Source of the DNA: Halopiger aswanensis
GTDB lineage: Archaea; Halobacteriota; Halobacteria; Halobacteriales; Natrialbaceae
NCBI RefSeq assembly: GCF_003610195.1
Contig: NZ_RAPO01000002.1
Span: 62,001 to 126,000, forward strand
Reading direction: 5' to 3'
Length of the DNA stretch: 64,000 nucleotides
Shown: positions 53,651 through 61,591 of the stretch, in pieces
Position numbering within the stretch: position 1 is the stretch's first letter
Layout of the letters: every line of letters begins with the position of its first letter
Program-made: the position numbers and the translations under genes
The notes under the pieces: model-generated
Told to the model about the DNA's origin: nothing
What the model saw: only the letters and a program-made list of their open reading frames with translations
Database searches by the model: none

Positions 53651-54510
53651 AAAGCGCGTTCCCGTACATCGGTGGGAAGACGCGCCTAGCTCGGTGGGTA
53701 ATCGATCACCTACCGGAACACACCACCTATGTCGAACCGTTCGGCGGGTCGGCGTCGGTGTTGTTGAACAAACCACGAAGCGACGTCGAGATCTTCAACG
53801 ACAAGGACAGCGACGTCGTGACGTTCTTCCGGGTTGCCCGCGAGCGGCCGGACGAACTCGCGGAGTGGTGTCGGTATACGCCGTTTTCAGAACAGCTTCA
53901 CGACGAGTGGGCCGACGAGTTCTTCAGCGGCGAGCGGCCAGACGACGACGTCGAGCACGCCGGGAAGTGGTTGTTCCTCCGGTACAGTCAGTACGCGGGG
54001 AAAGTATCGCGTAAAAGCGGGTTCAAACGCGAGAGTCCCCGCGACGAGAAGGGTAGCCGGAACGCGAGAAACTGGGTCAACGCGCCGGAGCGAATCGAGT
54101 ACGTCGCCGAGCGGTTCCGCGGCGTCTCGGTTGTTCACGAGGACTACCAAGACGTCGTCGAGCGGTACGATTCCCCCGAGACAGTCTTCTACATTGATCC
54201 ACCGTACTACCAGAAAGAGGACCTGTACCGGGAATCTGCCGAGCACGCCGCCCTCGAGCAGACCCTTTGTGATGTCGACGGACATGTTCTCGTCTCCTAT
54301 ACTGAGATCCCGCCCGGACTGTACGAAGGTGATACCTGGAACGTCGTCGAACGGACGGTGACTCATTCCGCGGCAGGAACCGGGAAGACGGCAGACGAGC
54401 GGCTGATCATGAACTTTGAGCCGTCGACAGAACGGGAGTTTACCCAGCGAACGCTCACTGACGCGGTCGACGCTCGACAGGCCCGGCCAGACGGGGGTGA
54501 TTCCCGGTGA
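53647..54510 (+). CDS. DNA adenine methylase (Dam/D12 class)
   Basis: 287 residues. AdoMet motif I FPYIGGKTRLARWVIDHLPE and EPFGGSASVLLNKP, and catalytic motif IV YIDPPYY are intact. This class methylates adenine N6, the recognition site cannot be read from sequence. A GGAGGTGA site six bases before the ATG at 53647 sets the start. It is coupled to the nuclease-like gene before and the DUF488 gene after (four-base overlap). Confidence 0.92.
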   Translation: MKSAFPYIGGKTRLARWVIDHLPEHTTYVEPFGGSASVLLNKPRSDVEIFNDKDSDVVTFFRVARERPDELAEWCRYTPFSEQLHDEWADEFFSGERPDDDVEHAGKWLFLRYSQYAGKVSRKSGFKRESPRDEKGSRNARNWVNAPERIEYVAERFRGVSVVHEDYQDVVERYDSPETVFYIDPPYYQKEDLYRESAEHAALEQTLCDVDGHVLVSYTEIPPGLYEGDTWNVVERTVTHSAAGTGKTADERLIMNFEPSTEREFTQRTLTDAVDARQARPDGGDSR

Positions 54511-55034
54511 CGGTCCATACGACGTACTTCGGCGGAATCTCACAGTTCGATCCGCCTGAGGGAGACGATGTCTTCGGCGTAGTCCGATACCCGAAGGATT
54601 TCGTCGAACGGGTCACCGACCGGAATATCCCAGCAGTCGCGCCGCCGGGGGATCTACTGAACGCCTACAAGACCGTCGAGAACGCCGCCGAGGAAGACGA
54701 CGAGCCCAACCCCGCGGCAATCGCTTGGAACTCCGTCGACTACGAACGCCGGTATCTCGGGTACCTCGAGCGGGACGGTCCCCAGGCGCTGATCGACGAG
54801 TTGGCCGATCGCGCACGCGAGCGTGATATCTGGTTGGTGTGCTGGGAGAAGGACGCCCGGTGGTGTCACCGCCGACTGCTCGCGAACGTCGTCGTCGAGC
54901 GCCTCGAGGATTCCGAGGTAGTCCATCACCCGGACCCATCGACGATTCCGGTCAATACTGCTGGCGACGAACCCAGCGATAGCACCGATGAGACAGCCAC
55001 ATTGCGAGACTTTGCGGAGGCTGGAGGGGACTGA
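54507..55034 (+). CDS. DUF488 family protein
   Basis: 175 residues. The C-terminal motif LVCWEKDARWCHRRLLANVV (Cys-x-Glu ... Cys-His-Arg) is the DUF488 signature. An acidic tail of 35 residues follows. Function of the family is unknown; members are common on mobile elements and next to nucleic-acid enzymes. Overlaps the methylase gene by four bases. Confidence 0.8.
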   Translation: MTVHTTYFGGISQFDPPEGDDVFGVVRYPKDFVERVTDRNIPAVAPPGDLLNAYKTVENAAEEDDEPNPAAIAWNSVDYERRYLGYLERDGPQALIDELADRARERDIWLVCWEKDARWCHRRLLANVVVERLEDSEVVHHPDPSTIPVNTAGDEPSDSTDETATLRDFAEAGGD

Positions 55035-55036
55035 CG

Positions 55037-55255
55037 ATGGACCTAACAGCCTTTGGCCTCGAGCCGCAGGACTCGCCAGCGTCCGAGGATGACACGTCTG
55101 ACGATGTCGACAACGAGTCCGACGACGTCGACAATGAGCAGGTCTGGAGCGAGTGCGTCGACTGCGGGTACGCTGGCTATGAGGTGCAGGTTCGTCGCGA
55201 GAGCGGCGTGCTGCTCTGTCCATCGTGTTTCGCCGACCGGGAGGGGCTACGATGA
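55037..55255 (+). CDS. Small zinc-ribbon protein
   Basis: 72 residues: an acidic N-terminal half (Asp/Glu/Ser) and a zinc ribbon SECVDCGYAGYEVQV with LLCPSCFADREG. Starts two bases after DUF488 and overlaps the next gene by four bases. Likely part of the same element operon; role unknown. Confidence 0.65.
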   Translation: MDLTAFGLEPQDSPASEDDTSDDVDNESDDVDNEQVWSECVDCGYAGYEVQVRRESGVLLCPSCFADREGLR

Positions 55256-56871
55256 CGCAAGTCGAAACGACACCTCACGAAAGCGAGGGGCGCTGGAAGT
55301 GGCCCGACTGGGGCCGTGGTCCGTACGATGCCCTCTCATCGGTTATGCTCGGGCCGCCCTTCGAGGGCTACCTGGAGCTGGACGTCGAGGTTGACGGCGA
55401 ACCGTGGCACCTCGAGGTGAGCTACAGCAAGTCGGGGTTCGCACCACGGCTATCGGACGGAATCAACGCCGAGCGATTGTACGAGTGGGACATCCGCGGA
55501 CGCGGGCGCGGCGAGCGAAAGGCGTCGTTCAATATCTCGCCGCGGTTCCCGAACATGCGTCACTGGGAGACCGGCGAGCTGGTGAATCTCCCCTGGGAGA
55601 ATCAGGTCGGCGAGGTCGACGGCGTCGACGTCGAGTTCCACGTCAGTAACATCGAACCCGGCCACGGCCTCGAGTTGCTGCCGGAGTTCTTCGCGGCGAT
55701 CTTCGAGCACGCAGGCGAGCGCGTGCATCCGGAGTACTTTCGCGCGGATCCGCACTCGGCCAGCCGCATGTGGGCGTACGAGCGCTACGTTCGTATCCGT
55801 CGGCAGTGGGCTGAAAAGCTCGCATCGGCCGGTGTCCTGCAGAAAGTAGTTCATTTCCTCTCGGACCTCGAGGGCGTGAAGGCGGAACTGTACCTGGACA
55901 ACGAGGAAGTGATCAACCACCAGAACCGGCTGATTCTCGATCCGACGTCGGCTGCGAAGTTGCTGCCGGGACACACCTACGGGCGGAAATTCGAGATTTA
56001 CCAACTGGCTGATCCGGACGCGGTGTCGAAGGATCACCCGTCGTACCATCCGAAGGTGGAAGTCCTAGTGAACAAGTCGATGAACGACGGCGAGGCATGG
56101 GCATGGGCAGACCGCCACGAAGTGACCGAGCAGATCGAGGAGACGCTATTGAACGCACTTCACTGGGAGGATATTCCGCTCGGACCTGATGGGAACGACG
56201 TGTACGTCCCCGACGATCACTTCGACGCTGTCGCTCGAGAGGAGTCAGTCGAACTCTATGAAGATCCAACGCCGCGCCTCGAGGCGAAGACGGATCACCT
56301 GTTGATGACGACGTTGCGGGACATGGGCGAGACCGCGCGCGAAGTGACCGAGACGGTCGCAACCGATGGCGGTAGTACCGTCGACGGCCTGGCCGACGAA
56401 CTCGGCAAGCACCCCGCGACGATCTACCGGGCGATCGAAGACCTCGGCGACATCCTCGAGCTGGACCAGGGCGAGATTTCGTTCCGGGCGCGCAAGTACC
56501 AGGAGGAGTTGCGCGCGCTCGTCGAGTCGGCAGAGTACGCAATCGAGAGTTTTGCTGATCGAATTCAGCACGTGATGGGCTTGGCCGATCACATCGCCGA
56601 TTCATCGCCATTCCAGCGGTGGCTCGCCGAGAACGGCGCTGAAATCCAGTACGACGAGAACGGCGATCCGCGGACCGTCCGAATCGATACGATCCTTTCC
56701 GAACTGAAGTCGAGTAGCTTCGAGAATGTGCGGACGATCGCCGCCGAGGCGCTCGAGAAGTGGCGGAAGTCGGGCAACGACCCGGCGCTGTTACGCCGTG
56801 CTCAGTTGACCTGGAAGGCTCCGGGCGGCGGCACCGAGGTTGGATTCGTCGGTGCGATCGCCGACCGCTGA
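55252..56871 (+). CDS. Large haloarchaeal protein with C-terminal winged helix (DUF7845-like)
   Basis: 539 residues, soluble. The N-terminal 330 residues form a region I know only from haloarchaeal mobile DNA (EGRWKWPDWGRGPYDALSSV; ASRMWAYERYVRIRRQWAEK; SYHPKVEVLVNKSMNDGEAW). Residues about 355-410 are a winged helix (GSTVDGLADELGKHPATIYR) followed by a helical end. It may bind DNA as a replication or regulatory protein of the element. The family name is given with moderate confidence. Confidence 0.65.
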   Translation: MTQVETTPHESEGRWKWPDWGRGPYDALSSVMLGPPFEGYLELDVEVDGEPWHLEVSYSKSGFAPRLSDGINAERLYEWDIRGRGRGERKASFNISPRFPNMRHWETGELVNLPWENQVGEVDGVDVEFHVSNIEPGHGLELLPEFFAAIFEHAGERVHPEYFRADPHSASRMWAYERYVRIRRQWAEKLASAGVLQKVVHFLSDLEGVKAELYLDNEEVINHQNRLILDPTSAAKLLPGHTYGRKFEIYQLADPDAVSKDHPSYHPKVEVLVNKSMNDGEAWAWADRHEVTEQIEETLLNALHWEDIPLGPDGNDVYVPDDHFDAVAREESVELYEDPTPRLEAKTDHLLMTTLRDMGETAREVTETVATDGGSTVDGLADELGKHPATIYRAIEDLGDILELDQGEISFRARKYQEELRALVESAEYAIESFADRIQHVMGLADHIADSSPFQRWLAENGAEIQYDENGDPRTVRIDTILSELKSSSFENVRTIAAEALEKWRKSGNDPALLRRAQLTWKAPGGGTEVGFVGAIADR

Positions 56872-57249
56872 ACCGGCCTCGGTAGTGGCAACACTATTCT
56901 GCGACCTGCTTTCGGCAAGTTCGCTTGTATAATAGCGGCTGTTAGTCAATTCTGGTTGTAGTTCTCTCCTCGATGGAGGTGCCGCCGGCACGATCGTGCC
57001 GGCTCGCCTGCGGGTCGGTTTCGCGCTGCGCGCGAAACGCCCCTTGGCGGGTGTCGCCAAGGCGACAGCGCCAAAAAATTACAGTTCACCACCCCCGCTT
57101 CCGTACGCAGATCTCCAGTTGAAGCACATGAAACAAAGGTCATTGAGAGATCGACTACTCCAATAACACATGAAGTCTCTATCAGACCCGAGTTTACACT
57201 AGCATAACATCAATATAGCCTGCAGACTTGGTTGCTACGAATAGACCCA
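56872..57249. other. Non-coding stretch, 378 bases, with a change from GC-rich to AT-rich DNA
   Basis: Left part: mixed sequence after the 539-residue protein. Middle (56984-57072): tandem hairpins (separate entry). Right part: AT-rich DNA leading to the next gene, with CAATATAG (57211-57218) as a possible TATA box. No coding sequence is supported. Confidence 0.55.
56984..57072. repeat. Cluster of tandem perfect hairpins
   Basis: Three perfect stem-loops in a row: a 20-base palindrome GCCGGCACGATCGTGCCGGC (56984-57003); GTTTCGCG/CGCGAAAC around CTGCG (57018-57038); CCTTGGCG/CGCCAAGG around GGTGT (57042-57062). A fourth, GGCG/CGCC, overlaps at 57061-57072 and is followed by six A. It sits exactly where base composition changes. 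Confidence 0.75.
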
Positions 57250-58428
57250 ATGACAGGCGCTGAGACGGTAATTAAAGAATCGCTAAATAGCATTGGTCAG
57301 TTTGTAGATGAGGATTCTAAGAAGCAAGATCTAACGCAAATATTTATAGACATATTAGAAGGCTTGGGATATTCTGGCGATGAGATATTTTTAGATGTTC
57401 AAATAAGAAAGCCGAGGGATATTAGGGAGAACTATCATGTCGAGGATAATATTTCGACATTCGATGTAATTGTCTCCGAGTCTATTCGATCTGCGCCCTA
57501 CATTGCCTGTCGTGTGGCAACTACTGATTTAGACGGTTATATGGATAAAAGGAATTTGGGTCAAGGAAACCATCTTGAACTAACAGAAGCCGTAGGAACT
57601 GCTAAAGCTGAATGTACGATTCTTTTCACTGAGAATTTTATAGCGATTCAGGATGGGTATCGACCAATCCCTTATGATCTGGATTTTACGGAGTTCGCTT
57701 CAAACTATACAGTCTTCCCTACTGGTAAGATAGATGATGAAGATGCAGAGGAAATCCGCGACCTTTTGGAAAGGCCAGAGACACTGCCAACTAGTGGGAG
57801 TCCCCGTTTCCCACCCGGATACCATCCTGACCAAACAAAATTAACACGATGGCTCTTCCCCGATTCAGAGATAACACCTGAGTATCGGGAAGAAACAGAC
57901 ACAGAATTCTTCACTCTTGATGTAAGTAAATATTCGGAACTTCTGTACGAATCATATATTGAAACAGATTCAAACAAGAAGGGGGAGAATTTAGAGAATA
58001 CGTTATCATACCTCTTTGATAGTTTAGAGATGATCGATATTCGCGATCAAAATCTACGTACGAAAACAGCCGAATTTGATATAATTCTAGAATATTCTGG
58101 CTCTGACGACCATAATTTATTCAGATACTACGACAGATTCATCCCAGTAGAAAGTAAAAACACAAAAGACCCAATTCCTGCAGGAAAGGTGAGAAAATTC
58201 AGCGATAAAGTAGCTCGTGCCTATCTTGATTTGGGAATATTTGTTAGTTGGAATGGGATCTCAGGAGAGGGAGAAGATATGCACGCAGAGCGGCTTTCCT
58301 CGGAATATAATCCAGATAGACCAATAATTATTGTATTGACCTCTAGGGACTTGTATCGTCTATTAGATGGAGAATGCTTATATGAAATGATAGATGAGAA
58401 ACTGTACTCGACCCGATTCGATATCTGA
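57250..58428 (+). CDS. Restriction-endonuclease-like protein (two PD-(D/E)XK-like halves)
   Basis: 392 residues in AT-rich DNA unlike its left neighbours. The C-terminal half has a restriction nuclease core: Glu249 in KKGENLENT, Asp277 in TAEFDIILEY, and Glu301-x-Lys303 in IPVESKNTKD. The N-terminal half (about 10-150) looks like the fold of HsdR-type N-domains (TFDVIVSES, then AYPIACRV-like strand PYIACRVATTD and ILFTENFIAI) but without E-x-K. The ATG at 57250 is preferred to a TTG six codons upstream. A lone nuclease of this kind suggests defence or element maintenance; target unknown. Confidence 0.65.
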   Translation: MTGAETVIKESLNSIGQFVDEDSKKQDLTQIFIDILEGLGYSGDEIFLDVQIRKPRDIRENYHVEDNISTFDVIVSESIRSAPYIACRVATTDLDGYMDKRNLGQGNHLELTEAVGTAKAECTILFTENFIAIQDGYRPIPYDLDFTEFASNYTVFPTGKIDDEDAEEIRDLLERPETLPTSGSPRFPPGYHPDQTKLTRWLFPDSEITPEYREETDTEFFTLDVSKYSELLYESYIETDSNKKGENLENTLSYLFDSLEMIDIRDQNLRTKTAEFDIILEYSGSDDHNLFRYYDRFIPVESKNTKDPIPAGKVRKFSDKVARAYLDLGIFVSWNGISGEGEDMHAERLSSEYNPDRPIIIVLTSRDLYRLLDGECLYEMIDEKLYSTRFDI

Positions 58429-58661
58429 TGATATTTCATTCCCTTTCCCCTGGGGTTGTATGCTGACAGAATTCTTTTTCCGAATATGCACACAAGTCAA
58501 GCAGCGCCGTGTGCATATTTCGTGTCAATTGAACGGTATGAATCCATGGTCTGCCCGCGAGTGTGATAGAATCGACCGTCTCTGGACGGTCTACTGCTTG
58601 AATGAGACGAACAGGGGAACATATAGGACCGTGTGTACGAGTATTCGAAATAGAAAGGGTT
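58429..58661. other. Non-coding stretch with an 11-base inverted repeat
   Basis: AATATGCACAC (58483-58493) and GTGTGCATATT (58509-58519) pair perfectly around a 15-base spacer, between two convergent genes. It may end transcription from either side or bind a regulator; half-sites recur further on. No gene is supported. Confidence 0.6.
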
Positions 58662-58976
58662 CTACTCGTAAGCGAGCTGCTCGAAGGCACAGTCGCGGTG
58701 GATTGTTGATGAGGTACCGTCATCTTGGAGAGACTGAGGTCGATTATCTTGGAGATCGTCGAGCGTCACCCGGGCTGTGCTGGTGTCAGCGTCAGTTGGT
58801 TTCGCTGACGACATAGGAGTTTTAGACGCGTGTTCGCTGGTAGCGGCACCACGATAGATCGCTTCCCATGTTTCACAGTCGGGACAGGCGAAGGCCTTCC
58901 CGTTCTGACCGAAAACACGGACAAAATCGCTACTGATGACAGCGTTGCAGTGCTGGCAGTGGTGGTTTCGAGCCAT
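58662..58976 (-). CDS. Small zinc-finger protein (DUF7563-like), second copy
   Basis: 104 residues. HHCQHCNAVISSDFVRVFGQ and ACPDCETWEAIYRGAAT match the first island protein (52950-53198) in Cys spacing and in the F.RV.G motif. A Thr/Ser/Asp-rich tail of 50 residues is different. Probably nucleic-acid binding; role unknown. Confidence 0.65.
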   Translation of the reverse strand: MARNHHCQHCNAVISSDFVRVFGQNGKAFACPDCETWEAIYRGAATSEHASKTPMSSAKPTDADTSTARVTLDDLQDNRPQSLQDDGTSSTIHRDCAFEQLAYE

Positions 58977-59085
58977 ACCCGGCGCGGTTCGGCGAATGGA
59001 TAAAAAGACTCGGCGCGAGTGACGGTCGTTCGTACGGTGTCACAATGGGATACTGATTTAGGTGGGATTGGGTGTGACGACCGAT

Positions 59086-59280
59086 ATGCCACCGGAACGC
59101 TCGGTACTGATCGGCCGGCGGACAGTGATCGAAACGGGCAACTCGCAAGGCGTGACGATCCCACAGGAGGTCTTAGCGGACATGGACCTCAAGGTCGGCC
59201 ACGAGGTGACACTGGTGTACGACCGAGAGAATGAACGCGTAGCCGTCGAACGCGCGCCGGAGTCAGGCGGGGTGTTCTGA
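59086..59280 (+). CDS. AbrB/SpoVT-like DNA-binding protein
   Basis: 64 residues with a swapped-hairpin AbrB fold: RRTVIETGNSQGVTIPQEVL, then LKVGHEVTLVYDRENERVAV. Such proteins are antitoxins or regulators. It starts at the ATG at 59086 and is followed two bases after its stop by a second AbrB-like gene, so both share one mRNA. No toxin gene is visible beside them. Confidence 0.75.
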   Translation: MPPERSVLIGRRTVIETGNSQGVTIPQEVLADMDLKVGHEVTLVYDRENERVAVERAPESGGVF

Positions 59281-59282
59281 GC

Positions 59283-59681
59283 ATGGAAGCCGTCGCAGTC
59301 TATCTCGGCACGCGGACGCTCCGCGAATTGAATAACACCTACTCGGCATCGGTGCCCGCTCATATTGTCACCGAAACCGACCTCGAGCGGGGGCAGTCGC
59401 TGTTCGCTCATTTCGATCGACGAGAGCAGACAATCGTCTACCGTACGACTGAGCAGAATCCAATCGATGGTTCCGGGCCAGACGGAGCGGTGTTCTTGGG
59501 CTCATACCAGCTCCGGGAACTCGATGGGGACAACCTCGGGCTCACGGTCCCGCGGGAGATCGTCGTCTACACTGACGTCCAAGTCGGTGACGGCCTCGGC
59601 GTTCACTGGGACCCTGCTGATCGCGCCCTTCGCTATCGGCTCGAGCCCGATCCGAATCCCTTCTCAAAAAATAACAATTAA
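59283..59681 (+). CDS. Protein with two AbrB-like repeats
   Basis: 132 residues made of two similar halves: residues 8-55 (RTLRELNNTYSASVPAHIVT, RGQSLFAHFDRREQTIVYR) and 70-125 (YQLRELDGDNLGLTVPREIV, VGDGLGVHWDPADRALRYR). Each half resembles the swapped hairpin, so one chain may mimic an AbrB dimer. Co-transcribed with the gene before. DNA binding is inferred. Confidence 0.65.
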   Translation: MEAVAVYLGTRTLRELNNTYSASVPAHIVTETDLERGQSLFAHFDRREQTIVYRTTEQNPIDGSGPDGAVFLGSYQLRELDGDNLGLTVPREIVVYTDVQVGDGLGVHWDPADRALRYRLEPDPNPFSKNNN

Positions 59682-59739
59682 ATGGTCTCTTGACTCTTCA
59701 GAATTCACTATAGAATCAAAAAACATTGCGAAGTGAGTG

Positions 59740-60051
59740 TTACCTAATCTCTAGAAGATAGTGTGAGTCTCGCATCGTATCGATAACGTTCACCGTTCCT
59801 GCTTCAATCTCCACGTTGTGAACGTGATTCGCAACACTCTCTAATTTTCTTGTGTCGACCGTTGAACCGACAGGTTCGGTTGTCCCCATCTCTTTTATTC
59901 CTTCGAGAAATCTATCATCAGTCCCTTCTACGCCGATGTTTATCTGGTATCTGTCCAGGCTTTGGTTGTATCGAATTTTCTCTGGGTTTAGGCCAAGATC
60001 TTGGAAGACTTGTCTAATCTGTTCTTGAACCGGATTGGATGGTTCACTCAT
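59740..60051 (-). CDS. Hypothetical protein
   Basis: 103 residues in AT-rich DNA. Helix-rich start (VQEQIRQVFQDLGLNPEKIR), a strand (DRYQINIGVEGTDDRFLEGI), and a beta end (VEIEAGTVNVIDTMRDSHYL). No recognisable family, signal or metal site. Its real look comes from mixed but protein-like composition and from clear ends. Confidence 0.5.
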   Translation of the reverse strand: MSEPSNPVQEQIRQVFQDLGLNPEKIRYNQSLDRYQINIGVEGTDDRFLEGIKEMGTTEPVGSTVDTRKLESVANHVHNVEIEAGTVNVIDTMRDSHYLLEIR

Positions 60052-60202
60052 AGATTGAGTTAGATTCTCTTTCCATTTAAACTCAAGTACGGTGGTATAG
60101 ATTTCTGTCGAGACTTTTGTTAGAGTTCACTCAGTATCCAGTACGTCTGTTAAGTCTGATCCTCGTCCCTGGATTTCAATAAATGAGGTTTTAGCGGGAT
60201 GA

Positions 60203-60931
60203 TTATTTTCCGAAGCGAAGTGAAACGACGCCTTCGAATTGGCAATTCGGATTCGGACAGGTAAGTTCGACACCACCGAGTGCGGAGACGTTGGCACCGA
60301 GGAGAACACCGCCAGCGATGCCGCGGTCACAGTCGGGACAGGTGATTCTCGAGACGTTGACCGGCTGGTAACGCCGAGCACAGTCCATACAGGGGCGGCA
60401 GGATGAGCGGACGGTGTAGTGCCGGGCAAACCGATAGTCGGCGTCTTCGGCAGTGTTCGGTGAGCCGTGACAGGCGGGGTGTGCCTCACCACGGCCAGCT
60501 GCACGCGGGTCCGGCAGGTGGAACACATTCGAACTCGAGTGAACGACTGTCCAGGTCGGTTCCATATCGAGCACGCGGACGGACTCGACAGGATAGGTTT
60601 CGTTCTCTTCGTACCAGTTGGGCGTTCTAAGTACGTGTAGGCGGCAGTGATAGCGGTCAGGATAGGTTACCAGCACCAGCGCAAAGACGGCGTTGGGCTC
60701 ATCGGACCGTCCGCGAGTGGTAAGGCGAATCGCTCGCTTGGACTCCCGATCGTCGTCCTGGTCGTCGAACTCGCGGTCGACGATATCGGTCACCTCCCAC
60801 GTTCGACTGTCCCCGTTGACGATCAGTAGGTCGCTCTTGTCGATACCAGTAACCGTGTCGGCCAGTTTGGGATGACACTCGTATATGTCCGGTCGCTCGA
60901 GGTCAGACCGGCCAGATTCACTTTGCGCCAC
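60203..60931 (-). CDS. Cys-rich zinc-binding protein of the element
   Basis: 242 residues. The N-terminal 120 residues are alpha/beta (PDIYECHPKLADTVTGIDKS; VFALVLVTYPDRYHCRLHVL), the end holds metal knuckles (SSCRPCMDCARRYQ, ITCPDCDRG, LTCPNPNCQFEGVVSLRFGK), likely two zinc sites. The GTG at 60931 is selected: GGAGGTGA lies eight bases before it and it begins one base after the stop of the HTH gene upstream, which points to coupled translation; an ATG at 60955 would overlap that gene. Family not recognised. Confidence 0.6.
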   Translation of the reverse strand: MAQSESGRSDLERPDIYECHPKLADTVTGIDKSDLLIVNGDSRTWEVTDIVDREFDDQDDDRESKRAIRLTTRGRSDEPNAVFALVLVTYPDRYHCRLHVLRTPNWYEENETYPVESVRVLDMEPTWTVVHSSSNVFHLPDPRAAGRGEAHPACHGSPNTAEDADYRFARHYTVRSSCRPCMDCARRYQPVNVSRITCPDCDRGIAGGVLLGANVSALGGVELTCPNPNCQFEGVVSLRFGK

Positions 60932-60932
60932 G

Positions 60933-61217
60933 TTAGGCGTCACCTCCGATCGCATCGGGGTCCATCTCCCACAGACGGCGCGCAAGCCCGTTTGCAGGCG
61001 GCCGCTCAAGTTCAAGCCCATTGCGTTCGGCCGCTCGATAGATCGTCTTGCGGCGAACCTCGTGAGCCGTCGCGAGGTCCTGAACGCTGAAGCCTGCGTC
61101 CAGTGCTCGCTCGAGGTACTCGCGGTGTCGGTGGCCATTGATCGGGAACGCGTCTAACTCGAGTACGTCAATGATCCGGGCGCGAAGGGCTGTTACGTCT
61201 GTTTGGAACTTTGCCAT
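60933..61217 (-). CDS. Small helix-turn-helix protein
   Basis: 94 residues. GFSVQDLATAHEVRRKTIYR (about 45-64) is a clear helix-turn-helix of the resolvase/Hin-like kind. The N-terminal helix (VTALRARIIDVLELD) may dimerise. First gene of a two-gene operon with the Cys-rich protein. A DNA-binding role is likely; target unknown. Confidence 0.65.
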   Translation of the reverse strand: MAKFQTDVTALRARIIDVLELDAFPINGHRHREYLERALDAGFSVQDLATAHEVRRKTIYRAAERNGLELERPPANGLARRLWEMDPDAIGGDA

Positions 61218-61384
61218 GACCGCGCGTTTTCGGCCGGGGATTAGAAGCGTCGAGAATCTTGGTAGATTCTTCTGAGGTTGCGAGCGAACGCGCGTGTGGG
61301 CGACCGTCGAAGACGGTCGCAACGCGCGTCACACGGGGGGGACCCCACCGTGCCTATCCGATACGTGCGCGCGCGTAAAATCGC

Positions 61385-61543
61385 TCAGATGAATTCGACT
61401 CGAGCTGGCGGCGAGTATTCTCGACCGTTTTCGATCGGGGTGTGATCGTCGAAGTCGAGGTCGTGGAACGGTGCGAACTCGTGACTGGTGATTTCAAAAA
61501 TTCGACTCAAGAGAGACGAACTGGGATCTACACAGACAATCAC
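61385..61543 (-). CDS. Short reading frame, 52 residues (small gene or gene remnant)
   Basis: A frame from GTG to TGA with clear halophile protein character: FEITSHEFAPFHDLDFDDHT followed by PIENGREYSPPARVEFI. It has no Met start and looks like the end of a larger protein. It could be a tiny leaderless gene or the remains of a truncated one. No family recognised. Confidence 0.35.
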   Translation of the reverse strand: MIVCVDPSSSLLSRIFEITSHEFAPFHDLDFDDHTPIENGREYSPPARVEFI

Positions 61544-61554
61544 ACGACCCTATA

Positions 61555-61563
61555 CATTTATTA
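61555..61563 (+). promoter_or_regulatory. TATA-like box of the AbrB-like gene
   Basis: CATTTATTA, 29-37 bases before the ATG at 61592. Confidence 0.45.
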
Positions 61564-61591
61564 GATAGCGGAGAACCGCTACGGGCGATCC

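Noticed and set aside
58394-58816. 140-residue plus-strand frame across the inverted repeat
   Set aside because: Cys/Arg/Thr-rich with no family look, crosses a perfect inverted repeat and overlaps the convergent zinc-finger gene.
60127-60202. Protein-like tail NNHPAKTSFIEIQGRGSDLT on the minus strand just after the Cys-rich gene
   Set aside because: Only about 28 codons with no start; its upstream part is a shadow of the Cys-rich gene, so it is not called, though a frameshift remnant is possible.
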